Assembly: GCF_000499385.1 (NCBI RefSeq)
Contig: NW_013651687.1
Span: 78,885-142,884, forward strand
Source: Eimeria necatrix
Taxonomy: Eukaryota > Apicomplexa > Conoidasida > Eucoccidiorida > Eimeriidae
Direction: 5' to 3'
Length of the DNA stretch: 64,000 nucleotides
The notes beneath the pieces were generated by a model, which did not search any database, was not told the DNA's origin, and saw only the letters and a list, made by a program, of their open reading frames with translations. This document shows positions 24,901 to 36,320 of the stretch, piece after piece (the first letter of the stretch is position 1; every line of letters begins with the position of its first letter). The translations under genes were made by a program, and so were the position numbers.

Positions 24901-26123
24901 GCTAAAAGGTGATTTTGAGCTTACATTTGCGATTGAGGGACAAGCTCCGAGAACATTAAGCTTTTTTGGCCTAGCGACAGCAAATCCGATGTATGTGGCC
25001 TTACCACTGCTAGGCGGCGGGTCGTTTTCCTCCCCTCGCGAATCTGGGACCTGCTCACTGCGCAGTGGGTACAATAGCCACAGCCACAGATGTGACTGCA
25101 GCGGCCGTGCTGAAGGTAGGAACTTTCGCGAGGCACTGCAGGACGGAAGCACCTGTCTAGCTTGCTGCATGGAGCTCCTTCCAAGGCTTTCTGCAGAGCG
25201 TAACCTTCTAGGCACCGACGACTGTGATGCTCCTTTGAATCGTGTGGCGGCCGATGAGGGAAATGCAGCCCTCAAAACAAGAAACCAGGTGCCTTCTAAC
25301 CAACAGGTGCAACAAGCGAGCAGTGAATGCGGAGCTGATAAAAAGCGCCTTGAGTTCCAGCAGGCGCTTGAAGTACGATTCGGCCCTCCTTCCCTTGCCT
25401 CTGCTCGGAATTCAACGGATCGCACAAGTTTCCCGCCAGCAGCTAGGCCCATTCACGACGGGTCCGACGAACACATAGGGAGTTTTCCTCCAAAAGCGTG
25501 CGAAGAAAGGCAGAAGGGGGAAACAGGAGGAACGCAGCAGGACAATGACATACTCGATGATGACGTCACGCGCACACTAGTGGTTGCTGGAGCGTGGGGT
25601 CCAGGTCGCCACGGTTTACCTCCCTATGCTGCTATCCGAGGTGAAGTTTGGGGGAGCTTTGAGTTCAGTGTAGACCCTTCACCCCACTCAAGATTGTTTA
25701 CTTTCGAGCCCTCGAAGGGGACTGTCTACCATGGAAGCAAGCAAATGATTCGTGTTCTCTTTTCTCCTCAGAACCCGACACCCAGTGAGTTGCAGAGACC
25801 TGCAATTTTCTATGATACGATCACCTAAACAGAGTGTTTTGCGCTCAAGTCAGGCTGGGAAGCGTTTAAGAGTATAGGCTACGTGCGCTAGTAAACGATG
25901 TTCCGAGCTAGTTCAATTCCCTCATAATATCTGCGTTCCTGCGTCTGCAGCAGAGGAACGCATCCGCAGTGTGTTGAGCCATATACCACCTGGAGCTCTG
26001 AAAACCCAAGAGGTGACGGCTACGGCAAGGCTTTACTACCGCGGAGCCCCCGGAACATCATACTCACAGGGCCAAGAAGTGGCAATGATACGGTTGATAG
26101 CGCCTTTCTCTGGCGCATTATGA
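18999..26123 (+). CDS. CFAP74: CFAP74-like axonemal protein, multi-exon; 5' end unresolved
   Basis: CFAP74 is a central-apparatus protein of motile flagella built of ASH/MSP-type beta domains. Segments: 19015-19190, coiled coil (KKLRKQIAEQNRELQRQQRE); about 19480-19627; about 19723-21063, with FNGFEAGAVYTQNVEVTNVS, APGRISAGRSARLTVVFAP and LGEVAAVRFRLSNTGSLGT; about 21116-21686, with DLGICVPNRVYRQHF; about 21880-23590; 23720 to about 23975; 24171 to about 24450; about 24538-24760; about 24895-25784; about 25953-26123. The phrases 'vy.q...tN.s', 'pg.isaG.s..l.v.F.P' and 'G...rttGslGT' occur in the order expected for CFAP74. Ends in FSGAL with TGA at 26121; the donor at 25784 and the last exon agree in phase. 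The initiator exon is not identified. A Lys/Ala-rich disordered insert lies at about 22960-23330. Eimeria builds flagella only in microgametes, so expression in male gametogenesis is likely (inference). Confidence 0.78.
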
Positions 26124-27074
26124 TATAGAAGAAATTTAAACTAGTATTCACTCTGAAACAAATTTGTTATTAGTCGGATCAGTAGTTCGTCAAAAGTAGA
26201 GTGTCTTGCCCAAAGTACGCCTTTCAGTCAGTCATTACTATGCGTACGCATTTGCCGATGTACTTTCTTTCTGTTGATTTTCGATGAGAATACCTAAAGG
26301 CGCAGAGGAACATTAGGGGCTTTATTGCGCTGAACGTACTGCTATCGCTGGTGCAACACGGTGTTGGGAACCTCGGTGCTTCATGCTGGTGGGGATAACC
26401 TGCCAGTATGCACCAAAAGGAATTTCGATATCTTTTTCTGGCATTTCCAAACGCTCTATTACGAATGAGTGTTTTCGTTTCTCGCCTTTGCCAAGCATGC
26501 AACATGCAGTTAGCCGTGTGCTCGTGCGTGGTCCGGAGAAGCGGTGACCTCGTAGGTCTTACTCCAAAAGAGACTCAAATTTGGAAAAATCAAGAACTTT
26601 CAACTAAGCATTGATAGTTCAAACAATATCACGCGCGAATTTTGTGTGTTAAGGTCGCTATCGAACGCGACAGAGAGCTCCCCTATTTCGGTGGTCTCAA
26701 TTATTGAATAGGCTCTACTGGGGTCAGAACAGTTATATTCTCTATGAAATCAGTTTCGATAGGCATCTGGCATTGTACTGCTTGTGCCGAGCTGCTGTAC
26801 AGAAGGGACTACGTGGGGTTGTGTGGCGCGAGAGTGACGTGCACAGCGCGGTGGTACGCAGCTTACTGAGCCGGCACAGTTTGCTTCTTTCCAGCGAGCC
26901 ACGAAGGCAGGGGACAGACCACTCATCAGCTGGAGTTCATAACACAGGATATACTTGAAAAGCTTGAATGCGTTGCGTGCCGCCCACTCCTCCAGCGCTC
27001 CCACACGTTGCGAGGCCAACGCGAACCGGCATGGATTGGCATCAGGAGAGGGGTAAGAGAGAAACTAAAAAAAT
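26124..27074. other. Intergenic region between CFAP74-like and PIWI-like genes
   Basis: Tandem plus-strand genes flank this 0.95 kb. It has only short ORFs without recognisable features. It presumably carries the 3' UTR of the first gene and the promoter of the second; no defined element is seen. Confidence 0.55.
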
Positions 27075-30000
27075 ATGTCGGAGCGAGGTGAAGGAGGCAC
27101 GAGGAGGGATCCACGGCCGGGTCGGCAAGGAAGCCCGAAAGAGGAACGTGGAGGTGGCCACAGGGGTCTGCAAAGAGAAGAGCGACGGCATGGAGAGAGC
27201 AGAAGAAGTTGGGGGCCATCGGAACAGCCCAGTAGATTACGGGAAGCGGACTACAGATGCACTCTAAGTGGGAGAGGCAGGGGATTTAGAGGAGGCCAAA
27301 GGCAGCAACGTTTGCCAGAGTATCTTGAACGTGCCCTCGAATCGACAAGGCAGAGAAAGGGCCAGGTGCTCTGCAATGCCTGGAGCATGCACCTAGAAAG
27401 TGACCTGAAGGCCTGGGGTTATCCCTTGAGCATAAAGGAAAGTGGGACTGGGAGACCGGTAGGTGCGCGTGACGCCTTTTTAACCTAAAGGAGAGTGGGA
27501 CTTAAAGATTGGTAGGTGCACGTGACGCCAACCGAACTATCCATAGCGAATACTGCCAAATTCTTCTAGGCCAAGTTCGTTCCACTTACTCCAACACTAT
27601 CTTGCGTCAACAGGTTGAGGAAAAGAAGGAGCGTAGAAAGGTTGTGGCTGAGCTACTCAAATCTCTAACGGGAACCCAGAAGCCGCTGGCCGGCGAGACA
27701 CCGAGGAGGGTTGTGTCAAGAGGGGCTCAGCACTCGGAATTATTAAGGTGGATTATCGTCTACTCAGAACGCATAAGAGAGCTTATACTTGACGAACAAA
27801 CACGTGAGGTTGCTGTACGAGAAGGAGAAGCTGCATCGAAGGTATACAATGTTACCTTTGGGGAGGAACGGCAGGTGAGTCGAGCTTCATTAGGACTGCC
27901 TTGGGCTTAACTGCACACCGACTTTCTTCTCATTCCGTTAGCGTGAGAAAAATCAAGTCTTCGCACGTGATAATACATTGTAAATCCATGACAGTTCTAT
28001 TCGTGTACCGTGGAGTACAGACATTGATCAACTGTCACTGCATATATGCACCGGCCAGCTTTTTTGCATTCTGCTGCCGTATAACTGTGTTCGGTGATCA
28101 GTTGACGGGCCCTAATTGGCGCTTCTACTTCGTTGCGGCCATGATGATTACGTTGGAGGCAGCGAATTTCCGAAGGGCTCTGGGCCAATCACAGTACATT
28201 AAACTAGATACGCGTACTCTTAGAACTGATGCGCAGCTCTACGGCATTGATGCAACGCTGATTCAAAGTGAAAAGGGTAAGCTGTCCACAGTGGTAGTCT
28301 CAGTGCTTTTGCTTGGCTAGTCACTCTCTGCATATGGCTAAAACTTATCTCCATTGGAGAGAGCCGTATCACTGTTTCACAGTAAAGCAACATCGAACAA
28401 CTTAACAGGTGCGCAAGCGCCCCTAGCGATACCAGCCAATAACTCCCTTCAATTTAGCCTCCGTGACTGATGATCCATATTCTGCACTTATCTCGTTGTT
28501 GCAGCTTGGCTTATTAAGGTGAACCGGCACGACCGCAAGCTTGAGCCTGGCCTCCTAGAAGATCGCCTGCGGGAGATGGACTATCAAACGGCCAGGATTA
28601 AGTACAGAAACCGTCTTTGCGTTGCAGTGCATAAAGGAAATATTTACAGAATTGTAGAAGTGACGGACACAACGGCCGACCGCGCGACCTTTGAAAAAGG
28701 AGGGGCCACGATTAGCGTAGCGCAGTACTTTAAAGATGTATACAACCAGAATGTTGATGGAAAACAGGTGGTGACAACAAAAGAAGCTCGCGGAGGTTCG
28801 AGACTATGTTACTTACCTGCCAACCTTTTGAGAGTCATTGCACAAGCCCCGCAGGTGAGGTCGTACGCGCCCACCCTGTGACATTGCTTGCGAGCTGTGC
28901 CAACGGACCTCAAAAGAGCACCGGAATACTGACACTGACACACACACACGCCGAAATCCCTGTGAGCAGTGGTGACGCGAAAATGTAAAGCTGACGCCTG
29001 CGGCGCGACTGTTTTAGGCGATAGGAAGCTGCCGACCTATTATGAGGCCTAAGAGCGCTCAGGAGACCCTAATCGAGTGCACGGAGCTAATGAACAGCAT
29101 CCTCCGCATGCCGGCAGTGAGAGAACAAATGGCGGAGCTAAAGTTGCGCATTGGTGATGATAGCGGGCTCCCAGTGGACATCCAGGAGAATGTACGTTGC
29201 AGCGCATGCCCTGCCACGTGATTGGCAACCAATAGGGAGTTTAAAGAAATTATTCTGGGTGATTGTGCGCAAGAAGCTGTATTCGACACTTGAACATGTG
29301 TACTTTTGAGTAATACGCAGATAACGAGTCTAAAAAGGCTCATAGAAAACTCTCCATCCTTTGGGGAGCCCAGGATCTCGTGGGGCGCCAAAGAAAAAGA
29401 ACATCAACAAGACACATACGTAGACCTATCCCCAGATTTCCGTGCCCGGCTTTGCAACAACCTCGTACGAAATTTCTGGAAGTGCCGACGAGACATCAGT
29501 CCCACTAGATGCAGGATGAGGGGTATAACCACATGCCCACATGCACCAGCTACTCCTTGCAGGTTTCGATGGCTCCTCCACAGTGCAAAGCTAAATATTT
29601 ATGTGAAATTTCTTTTGTCCTTCTCCTCAGGTTCTACGTCACAAAGTTCCCTTGAGTGGTCGCTGGATGCTGGTTGTCTGCACTGGGCGCAGGGAACACG
29701 GTAGTTCTAGAGCAGTAGAAACTATCAATAATACAATCGAACTCACACGCCAGAGGTGACTACCCTTTAATGAAGAAGATAACTGAAACTGTTCGCACTC
29801 CACTAAAAGTACCCTTAATTGCGAGACAAGCTGGGGACTGTGCGTGGTTCACCAAACAGCCATTTCGCGTGCAGCCGAACCCGAGAGCATCAAAAAGTGA
29901 ACATTTTGCGTGATTTATTTCCTGGATGTGATGCTCTGCGTAGCTGCAGCGCAATCGTCCGGCACCAAGCCTGGTGCATCCCAGGATAGATAATGAATAA

Positions 30001-33000
30001 CAAAAACGGTGCACAGATTAAAATGTGTTGGGCGTTTAGAATTCGCTACAAGAATCAACTGGTGGTTGACATGGAAGCTCCTGCCTGCTGCGAGCACTTT
30101 GTCAGAAGCGAGCAAGACTGGAAGAAAGGAAGGGTAGAACGGACAAAGAGAAGTTTGCGAGAACTTTTTAGTGAAAACAGGCAGTATCTCCGGGGGGCCA
30201 TTGTGTTGCTTGCATATGACTCAGATGAGGTCAACAACAGAGTGCGAGTGGCTGCAAAACAAGTACGCGCCCCGAAAGGCCTTGCGGCACATTAGGTTTG
30301 TCTATCATCTCACAATACACGTAAGGTGCCCGTGCTACGTAACGAAAACAGGGCTACCTCTGGTATCTTGCTGGCCCCCTTGTGCGAATGTGCAGGTGTC
30401 ACTTCAGTTAGACTTTCCTATACAATGCTGCAAGCTGCAGACTCTTCAGAGTTTTAAGAATAGACCTGACGATAAGTCGATGAATATGTGGTGGAACGTA
30501 TACCTACAGTTCCAGACGAAGATCACTGATGATTCAAATCATGCTGGAGTGCCTTGGGCTGCCGACCAGCTGCTAGCTCCGCTAAGTGAGGGAATCAAGA
30601 AGGTGAGTGTAGCTGCGTCATGTGCATGTGGTAAAATTACCCTTCTTCCTTGCATTCTGCAATTAGTCAGGTGAAGAACCGTGCTGAGTGGTTACCTGAG
30701 GAGCGTATGTGTGTATAGTTTCAGGTTTCTGAAGTAGTAAGGGTGATCGGCATTGCAGTCAATTCATTCGGGTATGTATGGCATCGGCGCATATTTAGAC
30801 CTTCAGCACATCATACTTAAGCTAGGCTTCGAAGGTAACCCAGTGCCAGGCACTGAATTGCCTATCATTTCAGTGCATCTGAAGGCTGCACCAATGCATC
30901 TCTCTCCAGGCTGCTAGCCTTTACTCCGGAAAGTGCCTTTCGCTGCGAACGTTTCGTGTCTTCAGGCCACCGAACGCACGCTGCGGGGTTGTTGGCATTG
31001 TCGGCGGAACAAACATCGAACATACTCAGTTTGTCAGCCACATTGGAGCGTCTTCGCCGCATAACTACCGTGCTGGAGTCATAAGGGACATGGCTAGGCA
31101 TTTTAAACTTTTCTGGGAAAAACTGAACCTTAGGTTCGGCGATGGAAAGATTAGGCGTGCACCGGTTCATCTCCTTATATATAGATCGTCTCCCAGCGGC
31201 ATTTCTCAGATAAGGGACGTTCTGGCCCACGAAGTAGGAGCAATCAGAAGAGTTGTTGATGCTGACCTAGGGAAAATCGAATTTTCTCCAGAAACGTGTG
31301 AACTGACTGTAGAACATGCAATGGCAGCCGCATTCCCGGATGCAGAGTTTGCAGTGACTGTGTCGGTGTGTTCGGGTTCTGCCATGCGGAGGTTTGCTGG
31401 CAAAGCGGAAGCACTGGGACAATATGCATTGCCGGAAGCTCAAACTCTGAGCTGTCCAAGAGCAATTCCCGATTCAGAAGGCCGATACATCCTTCGGTTT
31501 AAGCTTCCGGAGGATATGGTGCCTCTCTACAGACCTTTAGGTTTCATAGTCGGCATCGTTACCTTCCCTGAACCACAAAAGTTCCAGGTATACACTCAAC
31601 TCCAAGTGTTTGTACTATGTGGTGACTATTATGGAACCGGTAGATTGCTGCTCATGCCACCTTCTGCTTTTGAAGAGGCATCAACATAAGCGCAAGCGCG
31701 ACAGCTTTTTCTCAAATTCCTTCTTTCTTTTTGATAGCAGAGCTGAACCTGAAAGCCTTTCTTCTAATTTTGCCCTCCTCAGTTTGAGCGAAGAGAAGAT
31801 GAGGAAGGAATCACACTACCGGAGGACCATCCTATTCTGGTATACGCTAGGGCGAATTCCAGGTGGATGATCAAGACGACGTTATTGTTTTCAGCATCGG
31901 CTGATGGCTCCAACGGTCAGCTTGAGAAATTCATCGAACGCAGTCTCTCCAAATATGTGACGCACAAACATGCGCGTTTTCCAAGCAGCCACAGTGAATG
32001 AAAGTGAGGAATGCACGTGGAAGAAGAGGCAGCACCAAGCGCTGGCACCAGCTTCCAGTTACGACTGTAATGCAGAATTCGGAGCATCTATTGTCTCTGT
32101 GGATGGAGAGGTTGCTGCGGAAGTCAAAATCGTCGGTAGCGGGCTAAATCCCGGAGACATCATCTACTTAAAGAAAGCCACAGTGCATCAGATTTTTCAG
32201 GTACATTTGCTTGTAGTTGCAGTGCAAGCTCTACAAATAAAAGAGCAAATGCTGCATTTCCGTACCCGTATAAGCATCACACTGAAGTTTTCTAATCCTT
32301 CCCACGGTTTGCAGGGGTAACCGCCATAGCTCTAGATTCCCCTGTGCAGTCTGCGGAATGTGTCAGCGCGTTTTCATTAATGTTTTGGTAAACCCGCATC
32401 GCCCCGCCAACCCAATCAAGTTCTTCATGAAGGGAAGAGAAGGGGTTCAAGGGCTCCCAGTCGGTTCATACATTGATAGGTTAGCCTCTCTCCAGCGTAG
32501 CCTTGATCAGGGGACTACTGCATTGCCAGCATCTCTGCTATGCACGAAGGACTGCTCGAGAAGTGCACCACACTTTATGCCCTTGTTCTCCGTTGCTGCT
32601 GTGGTGCAGTGGACCTATCACCCCGGTGCTTCCAAATACGGAAACCCTCGAAGAGAAGTTCCTCATTGGGACAGCTGATCCAACCCGAGGGTCTCCTTCT
32701 GCTTCCGAATTTCATATTGTGCAAAGTAAGGATAAACTCTGTTTTCCCGCAGCTGACGTCGACAGGAGCCTGGAGAATCAAGAAGAACGATGCCTGGCAA
32801 CTGCTAGAAGGGCTTACTGGTAGCCAAACTTTTACTGTGTGAGGCCAAGTGGGGTGCTTGGCTTCCTTTCTGTGGGCTTTCAGACGAAAGTGATTGGTCA
32901 AAACAATACCTTGCTGTTCTTTCGTACAAGATGTGCCACATGTACTACAACTGGGCTGGTAAGAAGTTGGCGCAAGCAGTATTCCTGCCAAACAATAAGG

Positions 33001-33503
33001 CGAAAACACCCAAAGATGAATGCTAAGATGATTTACTAGCATCCTAAACTGCAACTCATGCTGCTATTATCTTGCAATGCGTTGCTTCTCTGAAAGTAAT
33101 GGCTTAAATTTTCGTCGATCCTGCCCACTTTTGTGCGTAAGGGACTGTCAAACACCCACACCTTCTTCAGATGGCTTTGGCAATCGTACGCCAGCATCAA
33201 ATTTACGTAGCTTCGGAAAGTGGATTCGGTCTTGAGTCAGAATTTGCGCTTGAAGAAAAGTTGGAAGCGAAACCAGTCGCAGATGCGTCGGAGTCTCCAG
33301 AAGAAGGCGAAGAGCAGCAACTCCGGCAGCGTGTACAGAGGCGGAAGCAGGAAGTGGGTTATGCTGCTGTGGGGCTTCATCATGCACACAGAGAGGCACT
33401 AGAAGCTGAAGAACGAGATGCAGGCCTTGAAAATCTGAAGGAGCTCAAAGCGAATCTGGAGAACAAGCAGAGTCGCCTCATGACCACGGCATTTATGCTC
33501 TAG
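27075..33503 (+). CDS. PIWI/Argonaute-family protein with apparently degenerate slicer site
   Basis: ATG at 27075 opens an Arg/Gly-rich N-terminus (SERGEGGTRRDPRPG; later GRGRGFRGG). The PAZ domain lies in the exon at about 28505-28855 (HKGNIYRIVEVTDTTA, GGATISVAQYFKDVYN). MID-like segments lie at about 30000-30264 and 30397-30600 (PIQCCKLQTLQSF, GVPWAAD). The PIWI domain runs from about 30966 (CGVVGIVGG, LLIYRSSPSGISQIRDVLAHE) through FLIGTADPTRGSPSASEFHI near 32680 to LSYKMCHMYYNWAG near 32950, which is the PIWI-clade C-terminal motif. The last exon (about 33171-33503) ends MTTAFML. Catalytic positions of the usual DEDH set read V (GIV for GID), S (YRS for YRD), probably P, and no obvious His, so target cleavage is unlikely. 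Several junctions, notably 31.6-32.5 kb and the last intron, are uncertain. It would act in small-RNA-guided regulation, mechanism unknown. Confidence 0.78.
27432..27529 (+). repeat. 45-bp imperfect tandem duplication containing a splice donor
   Basis: Copies at 27432-27476 and 27485-27529 share AAAGGAAAGTGGGACT / AAAGGAGAGTGGGACT followed by GGTAGGTGCRCGTGACGCC. Each contains a G|GTAGGTG donor-like site at the end of exon 1 of the PIWI-like gene, with only eight bases between copies. Confidence 0.8.
28505..28855 (+). other. PAZ domain exon of the PIWI-like protein
   Basis: This exon follows a TTGTTGCAG acceptor and ends at a CAG|GTGAGG donor. It encodes the PAZ fold that anchors the guide RNA 3' end: a short beta strand (NIYRIVEVTD), the T-T-A turn, the GGATISVAQYF segment with the aromatic pair YF, and a closing LCYLPANLLRV strand equivalent to the L.YLVPELC segment of Argonautes. 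Confidence 0.75.
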
Positions 33504-35071
33504 CAACGCAGAGCTGCACGCCCGCCAATTTACCCGTTAAACAGCAAGAGTTTCAGCCGCTTGCGTGCTTTTTTGGAGATGGGAGACCTGCGAGCATGCT
33601 ATATACTAGATGCAATCACATGGAGTTCATAATACACTGCAGCTTTTTCACTTGTTAACCCCATGATTGAGTTCTAGGTAACCCTTTCTTTCTGTATAAA
33701 ACGCCGGATTGCTGCGCGTTTTCTACAATGTACACATAGTCTCAGGCCTGCGAGGGCATGGTGAGCCCAGTTTTAGTTCTTCTTCAAGAGCACAAGCAGT
33801 CATTGCCGCTACTTCGTCACGGCCGTCTAACTCGACGAAGGCCCACGCGATGTCTAGATGAACCAAACGATGCGTTAAACAATCTAAACAGCCATTTTTA
33901 GAACACTGGCCCAAGAGATGTTTCTAAAAAATTGATGTGTGAAGCACTTGCGTGGAAACGTCGGTCTTGCACGCATTCTGTTGTAGCATAATGGAGCCTC
34001 CATGTGTAGTTGCGGAAGTCTAATGCAAGTCTTCTCAAATATCATAGTGAATTTAAACTATGGACCAGCAAATGGCAACGATTCACCGGTTTGACACGAA
34101 CACACGCAAGCCCAACCCTGTGGCTTACGATGGCTGCCATGTTCCAGAATGCCACCCAATTCTGATCCAGCCCAACGTTTAGAATGTTTTTTACGAATAA
34201 AGATAGCTTTTGATGTATGCTTGAGGCGCGTAGTCTGAACTGTGTGGCGTGAAACGGCTGTCTAAATTCTCGCAAAAGCGCAGTGCTTCTATGTTTGCCA
34301 ACGGCATTTAGGGCTCTATTCCTCTAAAGTAACTTTCCAGAGCAATTTCGGGTGATGACGCAATGCGAAATTTGTGATAGCCTATCTCTTTTTACTGGCT
34401 TGTCTTCCTACCTTTCGCGAAGGCTGGAAGGCGCGCAGCTTCTGTGTCATCGGGCTTTGAAGTCGTCTGCATAGGTTTGGGCCAGCCATGCAAAACTAAC
34501 AAGTACTGGGCTTCATTTAGAAGCAATATTGAGAGAGTAATTCTAAAGCTCGCATTTTTGAGGAATATTAAGGTACAGCTTTCTTCCGCTTGTCTTTTTG
34601 GGAACAAGGTCTGCAGCACCTTCGAAGCGTCGGCGGCGGTCCAGTCCGTGTGGGGCCCAACGCATGCAAGAGTATTATTCTTCAGTGCTCTTTTTAGCTC
34701 CTAATCTTTCCAATGTTAATCATTCGCCGAGACATTAAAAAAATAGCATACTTTAGAAGTCCCTAAAGTATGTTTCGTGGCACTTGATCGACACTCCGCA
34801 GCCTCCCCACGCCACCTGTTCCTCTGAAGTCATCGTTGCGTGAGCTTTGGCCGTCTTTCTGAATACCTTCGCTTCTTTATGTGAATTACATTGTAGCCAG
34901 CGCTAACCGCGGAGTCCGCTGCAGGCTCGAGGAGTGGCGAAGTACACCGACCTCTCCAATGCTCCATAAGCATCGGCAGAGATCGGTGAAATCGCCTTTC
35001 CTTTGCATTTCACGCCCGTCAGACTTTTTTTCTGCACATAAATCCAAAATTGGCACCAACAGCACCCGAAA
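33504..35071. other. Intergenic region upstream of TSR2
   Basis: It lies between the PIWI-like stop and the TSR2 start. Short ORFs on both strands show no conserved motif. I see nothing else specific. Confidence 0.55.
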
Positions 35072-36320
35072 ATGCATCAGCGGCACCAGGAGGCGGAGCC
35101 AATTTTCAGGGAAGCTGCTGCGGCGGTCCTGGCGCAGTGGTGAGCACGTGTAGTGCCTGGCCTTTACGTTAATCACTGCTAAATACACAATCTGCAACTT
35201 AAGATATGACGTGTCCCAAGATACAATGCTTCAAATGCCCAACTGAAACGGCCTCTGTCTCCTTACTGTTGCCGTTCGGGCTGCAGGACACTCCTCAACT
35301 TAGCCGTTGAGCAAGGATGGGGTGGAAGGGATTCACATCGAAAGCGGCAGAAGCTGTATGAAGACCTCATTGCTGAGTTTCGCGAGAGTGAGATATCACA
35401 AAACCCGACTTCTCATGCTCGCGCCGTAATGCTCTGCTGCTCGCAGCAGCCGAAGCTGCAGTTGCGTAGGGACTATGGGACTGTAGCTGAGCTGGAGTTG
35501 TGCAGACAAAAACGTTGACGTGGAGGACTTGGCATGCACGCTTTCAGAGAGGCTCGCAAGCGATTTTTCGGTCTCAGTTGAAGACGACAGCGACGTGAGG
35601 GACTCAGAAGAGTAGTTCACAGTTACCCAATGTTAAACCTTCGCTTCAAAGATCGAGTTGTAAGGGCCAGAACCACACAGAAGACGAAATTATTTTTGTT
35701 GGATACACTACTAGCCTGCAGACGGCCGTGCTGTTGCCACTGTGTTCGCGTCCTCTGCTCAGTTGGAGGTGGCTCAGCTGTTGGTAGATTTGCATGAGCA
35801 GATCAGCCGGGGTTGCTTCGACTTAGCTTCCGTAGTGAAACAGCAGCAGAGTCAGCGCGCGACTTCAAGCGCAAAATCTCAGTGTGGGAATGCTCGTGAA
35901 GCTGAAGGTGAGGGGGCCAGCACCTACACGCAGCACCAGCTGGTGCTGCATGCATGCCTATTTCTGCCGCTTCAGTCATACAATTTGCATGCTATCCAAA
36001 CAAGCAACAGTGCCTGTGCTCGCCGGGCGGAACAGCACTTCGTTCACAGTAGCTTAGATTCTTACATCTAGCACTTCTCCGGGCAGCTTCACGGGAATGT
36101 GGTGCTGCCGACGCGGGTGCTGCTGCTATACCAGTTGGTTCTTGCATCTGTCTACAGGTGCGTGATTCTTTTTCTGCTGCTGGTGTTGATTTCTTCAGCT
36201 GACTGTAGTATGAGTGAGGGCAGTGACGCTGAAGGGGAGATAGAAGACCTCATGTCATCTGTGGAGATCGCTCCGAGCCCAAACGAAGGCATCGGTACGC
36301 ATTTTTTTTTGAAGTGCTGA
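35072..36320 (+). CDS. TSR2: TSR2-like pre-rRNA processing factor, five exons
   Basis: Exons at 35072-35139, 35287-35425, 35487-35594, 35763-35907 and 36199-36320 join in phase to give 193 residues. TSR2 is the chaperone that delivers eS26 (RPS26) to pre-40S ribosomes. Diagnostic features in order: IFREAAAAVLAQW, then TLLNLAVEQGWGGRDS (the family hallmark W..L..AVE.GWGG..S, created across the first splice), DVEDLACTLSERLASDF, then VSVEDDSDLEVAQLLVDLHEQ (EDDS..EVA..L), and an acidic tail (SMSEGSDAEGEIEDLM). An in-frame stop lies just upstream of the chosen ATG. The second intron is only 61 bp and the least certain. Length agrees with the family, about 190-200 residues. It overlaps no other gene and is convergent with the PRMT9-like gene. 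Confidence 0.85.
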
